Source: Tetranychus cinnabarinus (taxonomy: Eukaryota; Arthropoda; Arachnida; Trombidiformes; Tetranychidae). Taken from it: a stretch of 64,000 nucleotides of DNA. The notes beneath the pieces were generated by a model. It was given only the letters and a program-made list of their open reading frames with translations. It had not been told where the DNA came from and did no database searches. Position 1 is the stretch's first letter; each line of letters begins with the position of its first letter. Position numbers and translations under genes: made by a program. Shown here one piece after another: positions 13,385 to 24,117 of this stretch. The stretch lies in the NCBI GenBank assembly GCA_022266195.1, contig WHVY01000009.1, forward strand, positions 434,001-498,000. Direction: 5' to 3'.

Positions 13385-16300
13385 ATGGTGACATTAAAAT
13401 TGCGGCGAAGGTGTCGTAGTGATTTAATCAGATTATCTTTTCTTCTCATATCAGCAGTTTTTGTAATTTTCTTGCTTTCCAAGAGTAAAACAAATGATCA
13501 AGATTATATGAGTGATGATATATTCGGCTCATCAAATGGTCTTGATAGGAATAATGAAGGTAAAGTAGAATGGCTTTATTGAGCCAAAATTTCTTCAATC
13601 TTTTTCTTCCAATCCAAACCCGGGCCTTTCAAATTTTCATTAACTTACCATAAATTCATTTCAAATTGATAACCATTTAAGCATAAACTCAATGGTTATC
13701 TTAACCTCTACTCTTAAGGCCATTAAAAACCTGTAATCAATAAGATAGATATCAATTTATCTCAAGATGAATTTCTTGATGAGCAATTAATCTCTAACCT
13801 TTAGGTTACATATCAAATAACATCTTTTAGTAATTCCTTTTGTCTGTTCAGATTAGCATTGACCTGGAATCATAATTGAAACTAGATCACCACCAATCCT
13901 TTCAATCCTTATTTCTTTCACCGTTGATATCTTACCGTCCTTTTTTGTTTGTAAATTCATTTTATTCTCATTTCTTTATTTTTTTCCAGCTTTAATCAAA
14001 AGCAATCCAACTGTGATAAAACAACTGAGTGCCAAAGAAGCTGAATTATATCATAAACTAAATCCAGTAATCAAAGGATGGGGAGAGGATGGAAAACCCG
14101 TATACATCACTGATCCTGAAGAGAAAACTTTGGCCAAGAAACAATTTGACAAAGGAGCTTTCGATGTGTATATTAGTGACCGAATCTCACCAAACCGTTC
14201 ATTACCCGATCCACGTCCAAACGAGTGTGCAGAAGTCTCTTATGATTACTCAAAATTAGGAACTAGTTCAATTGTTATCATATTCACCGATGAAATCTGG
14301 TCAGCTTTAATTCGTACCATTTGGTCAGTCTGGAATCGCACACCTCATCGTTTATTAAAAGAGATAATTCTTGTTGACGATGCATCCAAACAAAGTGAAC
14401 TCCAAGATACCCTCAGAAATTATTGTTCCCATTATTTTGGTGATAAAGTTAAATTATTTCGCTCAGATAAACGTATTGGCCTGATTCGTGCCCGATTGAT
14501 GGGCGCTAAAGCAGCTTCTGGTGATGTTATTGTCTTCCTAGACTCACATTGTGAGGTTGGTATTGTTTTAATTGTCGTTTATGATTTGGCTCTTGGAAAT
14601 GTCAGTTTATCTCAATCTTAAACTCAAATTCAGCAAAAACAATGTTATCAGTCAGCAAGAAGCTCGTTCTTCTGAATAGTAACTGAATATTAAAATTGAA
14701 TTGATTTCCATCTTCTCTCCTTTAGAAACAAACAATCCATTGTTTTACTGATTGTTGGTTGCAAATTGAAGATTGTAGATTAGTTAGAGTTGTCCAACCC
14801 AATGAATCAACATTATTGCCGATTATCTTGAAACAAATCTAAAGCAACTAATGATGAGAATCTCGCACTCTTTCATCTACCTGAAATTCCCAAAAAATTC
14901 AGGATCTATTCTCCTTTAGCAATCATTTTTGGAGAAATCAATTTTCTCGGTTAAATTCGTACAAATTGAATTGTTTTCCTTCTTACAGTTAGTGGATGAG
15001 ATTCGGAACAATAACCAAGCCGCTGAAAAAAGTGAATCCAACTCAATTAGAAGCAATTTATTAACATTTCAGATGAAATGTTTCCCTCAATTTCAATCAA
15101 ATTGCTTCTCTGTTTTCACTTTCAGCTTCATATTTTTATATTGATATATATTTATTGATACTATCATTATCATCATTACGGTCACTTTTTTCATCATTAA
15201 TAACAATTAGGATAGTTGGTTAAAATTTAGTTTAAACTATTTCCATCATTCTTTTCACTCTTCCTCTACATTCAATCATGACTGAAATTTTATGTTTTTC
15301 ATTATTTCAAGTCGGACTATTGCCTTACGTTAAAAACCTTTAACAATTAGACATGGACATGATTTTAAATTTTCCTATTATCATCGTTTATAATTACTAT
15401 TATTATTGGGTCAACTAAATAACAATCAACATTGAATATACATTTGTAAATCTTTCAATCGTTCAAAATGGTATAAACAGTAATACAAAAAGTATTATAG
15501 TCAATGAACCTCTTTACTGGAGTAATAAGGCTTAACATTATTGATAATCTATCTAATTGTATTCAATTTGAAGTGATTTAATTTTATTTTTCTCATTCAG
15601 TTATTATTGATTAGCTTTTTGTATTTACTATTTTCAATCCATTTCTGGTAAACTAAATGAAAATTTGTTAAGACTCAATTCAGTGTTAACCTATTTTCAA
15701 ACAACTAGTTTAGTCAATCACACCTCAATTTTATCCGATCAGCTTGCTTATTCAAACAAATACAATTTATCATGTCTAGTTGATTGTTGAAAATTTCAAG
15801 AAGCTGTCATTTCTCAAATTGAATCCTCAAAAGGAGATTAAACACATTTCATTGTACAATTTTTCATATAAAATCATACAATTTATTTAATCACCATCAA
15901 CGAAATCTTCTAAATTGTTAGCTTTCATTTTGATTTACCAACATTTCTCAACTTTAAGTGTGTTAATTTATTTCTTACTATGATAATTTATGATCAGGAT
16001 TGATGTTAATTTTTATTGATTACATTCAAAGTCTAATAAAATAGAATTGATTTGATATTTAGCTTCAATTCTTGATTTACTTTTTCAGTTTATCTCAGTG
16101 TGTTGGTTAAATCTGATTTTTAGCTTAATTTAGGTTTAACCATTTACTCAATCATTTTATTACTTTTTCCAATTCGCATGTCTTGATAGATCATTGTTTG
16201 AACAATCTAAATCTTAGCCCAGTTCCAAGTTAACCAGCAAAAGCTACAACTAAGTTGTTGATTGCTGCTTTTATCGTGTTCTGGTCATCATCTAAATCTT

Positions 16301-17721
16301 TCACTATTAATTATCTTGACGATCGCCATGATTGTTAACTTTGTTGCTATTGTTACATTTAACTTGGACCTGAGTCAACTTTAAATGTTACTCGTGTCAC
16401 GATCAGATAATTGCAATTAATCAATAGATTAACATTGTTCTATTGACTTTATTTTCGTGATTTAAACCACAATTGTTTCATTTTTTAATCAGCCAACAAG
16501 CTATTTTAAGCTTAATTATACTTGTCCAAAATTTTAATTTTACCATCACTAATCATGAAAAAAAGTGTATTCAACTCTGACTCTGATTAATTTAGATAAA
16601 TTATCTTTTTTCTTCTACAGGCAACTAATGGCTGGTTGGAACCATTAATGTATACTATAGCTCAGAATCCGAAACACGTCGTTTGTCCAGTTATTGATGT
16701 GATTAGTGATAAAACATTGGCATATAATTTTGGAACTCCATATTACTTCCAGATTGGTAGCTTTACCTGGTCTGGTCATTTTACATGGATGGACTTGGAT
16801 GAGGAAAAATTGCTTGCTAATCCAACTAAACCAGTTGCCTCACCAACAATGGCCGGTGGTTTGTTGGCTGTTAATCGTAATTACTTTTTCTCAGTTGGTT
16901 CCTATGATGAAGCCATGGAAATCTGGGGTGGAGAAAATTTAGAAATGTCTTTCCGTATCTGGCAATGTGGTGGCAATTTGTCGATTCATCCTTGTTCCCA
17001 TGTCGGTCACATTTTCCGTGATTATCATCCTTATTCATTCCAAGGCAAAGATACTCATGGTATTAACACACTGAGAACCATGCTTGTTTGGATGGATCCA
17101 GCATATCAACGTTACTTTTTCATGCATCGACCTGACATGTTAAAGAAAAATGCTGGCGATTTAACGGCTCGTTTGGAGCTTAAAGAACAATTACAGTGTA
17201 AATCTTTTAAATGGTATTTGGACAATGTCTTTGAGGGACGTAAATTTATTTATGATCAAAATGCTGATGGTTGGGGAACTGTTCGCAATCGTAAAAGTGG
17301 CCTTTGTCTTGATACTCTTAATGAAAGTGAAGAGAAAACTTATAAACTTGGCCTTTTCCCGTGCGAAGCAAGACCTGATGATCAATATACTAATCAATTC
17401 TTAACTCTTACCAATGATGGTGAATTGCGAAGGGAAGAAGTGTGTGCAACTGCAAGTGAAAAAGATGGTTACATTAAAATGGAGAAATGTATGATTGTTG
17501 ATTTTGCGACCAAAAAATCTCGAGCTGCTATGGTCCAAGAGAAGAAGAAGCAAAGATGGAAACACTCGAAAAATGGTTTAATTGTTAATGGTGCTTTTGG
17601 TCAGTGTTTATCAGCAAAGCGACTTAAATCAATGTCTAAAATCAAATTGGTTGACTGCAATCCTTACGATCCATACCAAAAATGGAAATTTCAAACTTAT
17701 GCTTCTGTTGATTTAACTTAG
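13385..17721 (+). CDS. Polypeptide N-acetylgalactosaminyltransferase
   Basis: Exons 13385-13559, 13990-14555 and 16621-17721 join in frame to 613 aa, typical for the family. It starts mucin-type O-glycosylation by moving GalNAc from UDP-GalNAc to Ser/Thr in the Golgi. Type II layout: a basic cytosolic tail (LRRRCRSD), one membrane anchor near residues 17-33, a stem, then the GT-A catalytic domain with NRSLPDPRP, EIILVDDAS, GLIRARLMGA and the metal-binding D-x-H in FLDSHCE (D243, H245). Exon 3 continues ATNGWLEP and carries WGGENLEMSFRIWQCGG (349 on) and CSHVGHIF. A C-terminal ricin-type lectin domain (about 467-613) shows GLCLDT, GQCLSA and QKWKF. The usual FHNE at the start of the catalytic domain reads FTDE here. 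The first in-frame ATG is used; the frame runs open slightly upstream without another ATG. AATAAA lies 146 bp past the stop. Which PGANT/GALNT subtype is uncertain. Confidence 0.93.
14556..16620 (+). other. Large intron of the GalNAc-transferase gene
   Basis: A 2065-bp intron from GTTGGT to TTCTTCTACAG, splitting the conserved block right after SHCE. It is AT-rich; I saw no gene, repeat family or RNA gene inside it. Confidence 0.85.
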
Positions 17722-18548
17722 GATCTGTTCAATTTCGTTTTTTTTTAATTCTATTATTTATTGATATTTCTATTATTAATTCAAGTTATTATTCGAGATT
17801 CCACTTTTTACAATCTCTATTTTAAACCCAAGTGCATTATTTATATGAAGGTTTCCATATTTTATTAATAAAATAATTAATGCAATGTTTGCCAATGATC
17901 AAACTAATCGATGAAACTTATTCAAGCTACCCTGTTCCATTTAAATTTTGGATTACCGTGGAAAAATGTTTCTATTAGCTTACGATATTCACGTCAATTA
18001 TTGATTGTAATCAATTGGAGAAATGCATTGTTAATATTTTCATTTTTTATTTGCGTTTTTTTCTCGTTTATTTAAAACGGCAAGTTTTTAGGTCTCGATC
18101 AAATTTTATCACTTGTTTTTATTTTTGGCTTTTCAAACCTAATCTTCGTCAAAACAATAGACTCAATCTAGTCAAGTATGAATTTGTATATCTACAATTA
18201 AAATGGATTATTCTTGCCAAGGTATGTTCAAATTTGTTCAATATTACAAAAAAAGAAGAAAAAATGGCTCATGTTGATGAAATCATCAACTTTGGTTCCT
18301 TTTAGGTTTTAAAACATTTCTCATTTCGGTACATTACCAATGTCTTTCAATCAACAGCATAATAGAATTAATAATTTAGTAACAACAGGACCAAATTGTC
18401 CATCCTAAAGTTTTAATCCAGTTATCGTCGTCATCACCATTCCAATTTGATTTGTTAATCCAATTCTCTGATATGAGAATCAAACTTTACCGGATCGGTG
18501 TTATGGCTCGATTATCTTGTTAGGTTTACTATGAATCAATGAAACTTT
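17722..18548. other. Convergent 3' ends, no gene
   Basis: 827 bp holding the 3' UTRs of the GalNAc-transferase (+) and GNB5 (-). A 96-aa plus-strand frame at 18015-18305 is lysine/phenylalanine-rich and without family resemblance. Confidence 0.6.
17861..17872. terminator. Palindromic polyadenylation signal between convergent genes
   Basis: TTTATTAATAAA is its own reverse complement, so each strand reads AATAAA. It lies 140 bp past the GalNAc-transferase stop and about 680 bp past the GNB5 stop on the other strand, so it could serve both. Strong for the plus gene; the GNB5 use is an inference, as other reverse-strand signals (for example near 18047) lie closer. Confidence 0.6.
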
Positions 18549-20750
18549 TTAAGCCCATATCTACAATAAAACAAAAAATTAAACCATTAATTATCAATTG
18601 TCAGTAAATATTTCAAACCAAATTGCAAATTGAAATACACTTACTCTGAGTGAGAAATCCCAGCTTCCAGTGGATAAAGCTGTACCGTCAGGAGAAACTT
18701 TGATACAAGTAACACGATTTTCATGTCCATATAAAATACAGAGTCGTTGGCATTTTAAAGCATCCCAAATATGTACTGTATAATCATTATAACCGGCAAA
18801 CAAAATACGACCTAAAAGAAATTAAAATAATTCGATTAGTTGCCTGTGTTTTAGATGTATCAATTGTTGATTGCAACTTACCACTAACGGAAAAATCAAC
18901 AGAATTGACTCCAAAGAGTATACTTTCTTTTGAATAAACAGCAACTTCTCGATCTGCTCGTAAATCAAAAAGACGACACTGTGAAGTAAAAAAATATGCA
19001 ATCAGTTTAAGTGTATCTAATTAGAGGCTGATATGTTGATATTTACAGAGGCATCATCTGAACCGGTAACAATAGCATCTCCACTTGGATGATATTTCAC
19101 AGAATTGATATCAGATTCGTGTCCTTCGAATGATTGCACTGAATGTCCCGTCCTAAGATCCCAAATTAATGCTTGTCTATCACATCCCTGTTATAAAAGA
19201 GTAAAAAACAGAATTAGTTATGAGAGATACTTAAGAATTGAAATTAAAAGTGAACTCACGGCAGAAACAAAAGTATTGCCAGTTTCTGAAGGAGAAAGAT
19301 CAATGGACATAACATCACCCAGGTGTCCATGAAAATTTTGAATTAAAGTTGAACACTCAACATCCCACAAAGAGCATGTACTATCTCCACTTCCAGTAAG
19401 AATCTGAAATTATTTAAAATGAAAATGTTAGATCTTAATTGAAAATTATATCGAAAAAAACATTTAAATCTTACTTGTTGATCGGTACCAGGAAAAAGAC
19501 AACAAGACATGTAACTAGTGTGGGTTCCTACGTGCTTCTTTTTGGCTTGAGCATCGTCTTCTATACTCAATGGGAAAACAGTTATCTTATTGTCCAACCC
19601 TCTGTGAAAAACAGATTAAAAAGAAGTAAAAATTAATATAATTTCAGCAATAATTTTAACGAGAAATCAAAAGAAATTTAGATAAGTTTGATCGACTGAT
19701 CTTATTTGGAAGACAAGCTTACCCACAGGCTACCATAGTTCCGGAAGGTGCATAAGCACAGGACATTACCCAAGTTGTTGGCATACTTATGGCGTGTTCC
19801 TAATGATTCAGAAAATGAAATGGTTGATCAGTTTGAAGTTCATTTTGTGATCAGTTGATGATTGAAAGATAAAGATAATTACTTTATTTGTGGTGAATGC
19901 ATCCCAAATAATCATTTTACCATCTTGAGATGAACTAACAATATGCCTCTTATCCAGAGACCAATCTGAGCATAAGACTTTTCCTTGGTGTCCTTTCAAT
20001 ACTCTCCTTTGTTTTATATTAAGACTTCCTAAAATTTCTAACCTTTGAGCCACTTGTGCAACTGTAAAAGAAGACAGAAATTAAACATCAATTGAAATAA
20101 TTAAACAGTTAATGAAATAATCGCATAACATGGTTATGACAAAAGATAAAGGCTGATTTCAAATGCACTGATAGAATCAAACATGTGAAAAAAGCAGGTT
20201 CATGTGAAAATATGGTCAAGTGACAAAATTATTCATAGTCTAACGAAACAATGAAATGAATGTGAAAATTGAGTTATAATAATAACAATTAAATAGTAAA
20301 CATCGAGAGAGGTCGATATGTCAAATGACTGTCTCGAGTGGTTTGTAAGCCTGGTTGAACGGTGGGTTATGAGGAATGAAAGGTTCGAGGGCATCAAATG
20401 GTGAATCTAATGGACTATTCAGTACAATTATAGGGAACACCTAGCTATCTAACTGTTAATTTAGTGTTGTGAATGATATTAATCTGAGTGGATTCATTGT
20501 TTTGGTACACATAAATGATTTTGATAGGATATGAACAAATGTTTAACTTACATGATACATCATTTAATTTTTTCCTTTCTTCCTCTAATCTTGATTTTAA
20601 CCTTTCTATTTCTTTTCTCAAATCGTCAATCGAATCATTTGGTTTATCGGTTTCCCCACAACCTACACCAGAACCGTTACCAGGTTGTTGAATTGTTGTT
20701 GAGGTTCCACTAGTAGTAGCTTGTGACTGGTGATCACCATCACTGGCCAT
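18549..20750 (-). CDS. GNB5: G-protein subunit beta-5 (R7-RGS partner)
   Basis: Nine exons: 20552-20750, 19883-20061, 19723-19799, 19475-19601, 19260-19403, 19047-19187, 18882-18978, 18645-18811 and 18549-18560; all GT-AG, total 380 aa. Beta-5 pairs with the GGL domain of R7-family RGS proteins rather than a classical gamma and speeds shut-off of Gi/o signalling in neurons. The N-terminal helix contains LRKEIERLKSRLEEERKKL, then the linker VAQRLEILGSL. Seven WD40 blades follow, with blocks VLKGHQGKVLCSDW, SSSQDGKMIIWD, ACGGLDNK, SPSETGNTFVS, GHESDINSVKYHPSGDA, LFAGYNDYTVHIWD and GHENRVTCIKVSPDGTA. The insert KKKHVGTHTSYMS and the phrase SPSETGNTFVS are beta-5 rather than beta-1-4 hallmarks. 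The final exon is only 12 bp and encodes the family ending IWA plus stop. The N-terminus has a Ser/Thr/Gly-rich extension of about 35 residues. Confidence 0.95.
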
Positions 20751-21734
20751 AACTAGGATTTAAATATCACTAGGTTAAAATATAAATATCTAGTACTATA
20801 ATGAACACAATAATGGATGTAAAAATTTGATTAAAAGGGTAAAATGAAAAAGAAAACAAAAAGGTGATTCACAATTTAGATGAATTACAATTAAAAGTCA
20901 GTAAATGATTATAAAATATAAAGAAATGGGAGCCAAAAGAGAGAGAGAAAAATGAGAAAGTAAAGAAAGAGTAAAATCAATGATTCAGATGATTTATAAA
21001 AAGAAGCAGATCTCGAAAAGAACCAGTGAAGCTGCTTATATTCCTGCGCTATTCCATGTTTTTCCTTTTTCATCTCCTTCTTCCTATCGTCTATCGTTTT
21101 CTTATTTCTCTCCCTTTTCATTATCATGATGATCAACAACAGTAACATCATCGTTAATATTTTTCGCTTCACTTCTAGTCTCGATTCCCACCACTTTTGC
21201 CTTCCTCGGTCATCGTCTTGTAAACCTTGCTTCCATTGTAAACTTGGTCATTCTAATGACAAAAATGAATGGAATCCCTTAAAACATTATCATGAAAATT
21301 TCATTTACAAATTTCGTTCTTATTATGTTTACATTTATTGTATAAAAGTAGATTCATTTTGGATCCGTTGCCTGATCCATGAATAGGGCAAAGCTGTGAC
21401 AAAGTTGATCCAATAAATGAAAGGCAATTGTTTCATTCATCCATTAGTGATGGATCAATCTGTTGGACGAAATTAACAAATTACAATTACAATTGTTTTA
21501 GGTAGGAAAGTGTATACTTTATTTTATTAATCAAACTTAATAATAGGTATAATAGTAAATTCAAGTGCCTCAGAATACATTGTTTTAAAATGTACATGAA
21601 TGTTTACTACTTTTTTGGCGATTCCTTGTGTGTCCATAGATTGCTAATCATAATTGAGGGCAGTTGCTGATGATTAGTATAAGAAAGTAAATGATTTGAA
21701 GTGGAATATTGCTGATGAGGAAGAGAACATTTCA
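20751..21734. other. GNB5 upstream region and ALMS-gene 3' UTR
   Basis: About 1 kb without a supported gene. Reverse-strand AATAAA signals at 21518-21523 and 21523-21528 fit the end of the ALMS-motif gene. A purine-rich run near 20935-20990 and low-complexity frames on both strands (20909-21172, 21126-21386) look like noise. Confidence 0.5.
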
Positions 21735-23516
21735 TCAAATTTGAGTTAGCTTTTGAGTTAATGGGAAAGTTACTTTACCATGAACAGCATTACTTTTCAA
21801 TCTTTGACTGAAAATTTTTGCTACCAAACGATTTGTTTTACCATTTTGTTGTTTCATTTTCTCTTCTTTAAGCTTCTTGATCTCAGGCAGATGTGAGTAT
21901 AAACGTTCAGTTTGTTTTCTCATTTCTTTTTCAGTAAACATTTTTCTTGGTTTAATTACTTTCACTTTATCAGGTCCGTTATTGCCAATAATATCGTGGT
22001 CTCTTTTGTACATGAAATCCAATTGTTCAAATCTACAATCGGTGTTTGCCTTTCTCATTTCAGATTTAATATTGATTCGATTGACTCTAGATTCAGAATT
22101 TTTCAAAACATGACTACATCTTTCACGGAAGGCTTGCTGTAATGATAAATTTGAGCTTCCTGGATACAAAACTTCAGTTTGATGATAATTTGATAGGAAA
22201 TTGGTGAATTTAGTTGACGATTTATCTAATTTATATTCATTGGCAGGAATAGTCCAGTAGACAGCTTTTTTCTGTGATTTATCCATAGTTGAAGAAGAGG
22301 CGAAATTACAGGCACTTTTATTCATTTTTCTGTTCAACTTTTGACTTGGAGCTACTAGGTTTGAAGTTTGAACTCCAATAGAATGGCAAGGTTCATCAGG
22401 ATCATCCATTGTTGTTGCTTCGTATAACTTGTGAATTATCTGGTCTACTTTATCATGAATTTGATGGATTCTTTCCTTTTTTGTAGGAAAATTTACAATA
22501 TTGTTTTCTCTGGTGTATTCTGATGGCTTTGTTTGAGTTGTTGCATCTGATTTTACTTTAACAGATGAATTGTAATTAACACACTGTTCTTTTTCATTTT
22601 CATTAGATGATTCACAATCTGTTAAAGGATAATTATTCTGATTAAGATTCTCTGGTTTACTAACATCTGGAGCTTTCTTTGAATTGGATGGCAGTTGGCA
22701 GGCAGAGTTACAGATTCCTTCACAGTTATCACAGATTTCGATTTTATTGAGCATTTCTTTTTGCATCTTAGATTTTTTATGCAATTTTGACAAAATTTGT
22801 TCCATTTTTTGTAGTCGAAACAGTTCTCTCTGCAAATTATCAAGATAAACCTTCTGTTTTTTAATCAGGTCCTTGAATTCTCTGGCTGGATCATCATCAG
22901 CGACGGAAATTGATGAGTTGTCAGATTCTTCCGCTGACAGATTTGACTTTGTTGAAGATTCACTGTCACTTCCTTCAAGGTGCTCGAAATTATTCAAATG
23001 ATTCGCAATCTCGGCTTCGTCTAAATTGTCGTGAGTTTTATGGACTATTGAATGTTCATAAAGTTCTTTCACTATTCCACTTTGCGAAGAATTGTCCTCA
23101 TCACTTGGATCACTCATATCAGATAAATTACCACTAAGAGTATCTAATGCTGAAAATAAGAAATTATATTAGGGTATATAAAATTCATAAACAACACAAA
23201 AATAAAAAGCAAAGGTCTTACTGTCACTTTTAGAGTCAGATTCATCCAAATCTGAGGAGAGCATCGTTAGCCTTTGCCGTAATTCACGATTGATGAGAAA
23301 AGATGGAGAAGCCAAGGTTTCTGAATCACTACTCATATAATTACATTTATCCTCGTCAAGGAGAGATTTATTGCAACTCGAAATGGTCGATTGATTACTA
23401 GAAATAGGTTCAAGAGATGTTAGTTCAGATGAAATTGAAGACAGGCTTGTTAAGTCATCCAAAGACGATGAATATGTTCCAGAGGTTGATTGGTTGCTTG
23501 AGATAGAGTCTTTCAT
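21735..23516 (-). CDS. ALMS-motif protein (Alstrom syndrome protein 1-like)
   Basis: Two exons, 23222-23516 and 21735-23149, joined through a 72-bp intron, give 569 aa. The C-terminal part (about 433-555) matches the ALMS motif as I remember it from ALMS1 and its relatives: SLQQAFRERCSHVLKNSESR corresponds to the LQEAL...F..RSQER block, and FTEKEMRKQTERLYSHLPEI plus NRLVAKIFSQRL to the EKEM...RIYDNLPEV and NRLRAEVFKKQL blocks. ALMS1-type proteins sit at centrosomes and ciliary basal bodies. The rest is family-unspecific: a Ser/Asp/Glu-rich N-terminus with many casein-kinase-type acidic serine clusters, a coiled coil at about 189-236, and four cysteines spaced CxxCxxxCxxxC at 238-249. It is far shorter than vertebrate ALMS1 (over 4000 aa) and more like the small invertebrate relatives. 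Divergent from the ACAD-like gene, sharing about 600 bp of upstream DNA. The motif call is good; orthology is inferred. Confidence 0.78.
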
Positions 23517-24117
23517 TGTTCACCTGGTTATATTTGAGATCGTATTTACCAGTAACTAAACCACAACAATCACAGAGTTACAAGAATATGGAGTCAACTC
23601 AAAGCATAAACAAAGGGTTAATAAATACAATACTCTGAATAACAGATGATTGTTTACATTAATTTAAAGGTGAAAATATTAAATTGATTTCTTCCACTTA
23701 AAAAGGTTAGGAAAATAAAATTAATTGAGATTTATCAATTTTGCTCGAGCACAATTTGAAGCAATACATGAGTGTAGATTTTCACGACACTGGAAAAAAG
23801 TCAAAAAGACATTTGATGATGTTGTTTATATGGTGAACAGAATGATCGAAGAAAATAATGGATTCAACAAACCATAGCTAGTATTAAAACATATTCATAA
23901 TAATTGAGTAAAATTAATCAAACAATCAAAGGAAAAAAACATACAATAAGCTTCAATACAAGAAGTTAACGCTTTTTTTAAATGAAGAGCCATTTAAGAG
24001 CAAATATGGAATTGGATCCATAGTAAAGTATCGGATCCAACACATGTTTTTTGTTTTCGTTTTCTTTACCGATTTGTTTTTAATGTTTTTGAGTTCGAAC
24101 CGTCCGATAGCTTAAAA
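23517..24117. promoter_or_regulatory. Shared divergent upstream region
   Basis: 601 bp between the starts of the ALMS-motif gene (-) and the ACAD-like gene (+). It must contain both promoters unless leader exons lie elsewhere. No TATA box is convincing on either side; I saw no repeats. Confidence 0.5.

Noticed and set aside
20909..21386. Frames on both strands between GNB5 and the ALMS gene
   Set aside because: Low-complexity Lys/Met- or Phe-rich translations of purine- or AT-rich DNA without splice or start context.
22622..22843. Cys-rich frame opposite in phase to the ALMS gene
   Set aside because: Shadow of the real coding frame; the ALMS frame carries the conserved motif and correct splice phase.
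24080..24110. Second tRNA B-box-like sequence (GGTTCGAACTC, minus strand)
   Set aside because: The position of the other arms would overlap the ACAD-like coding start, and no A box or acceptor stem is visible.
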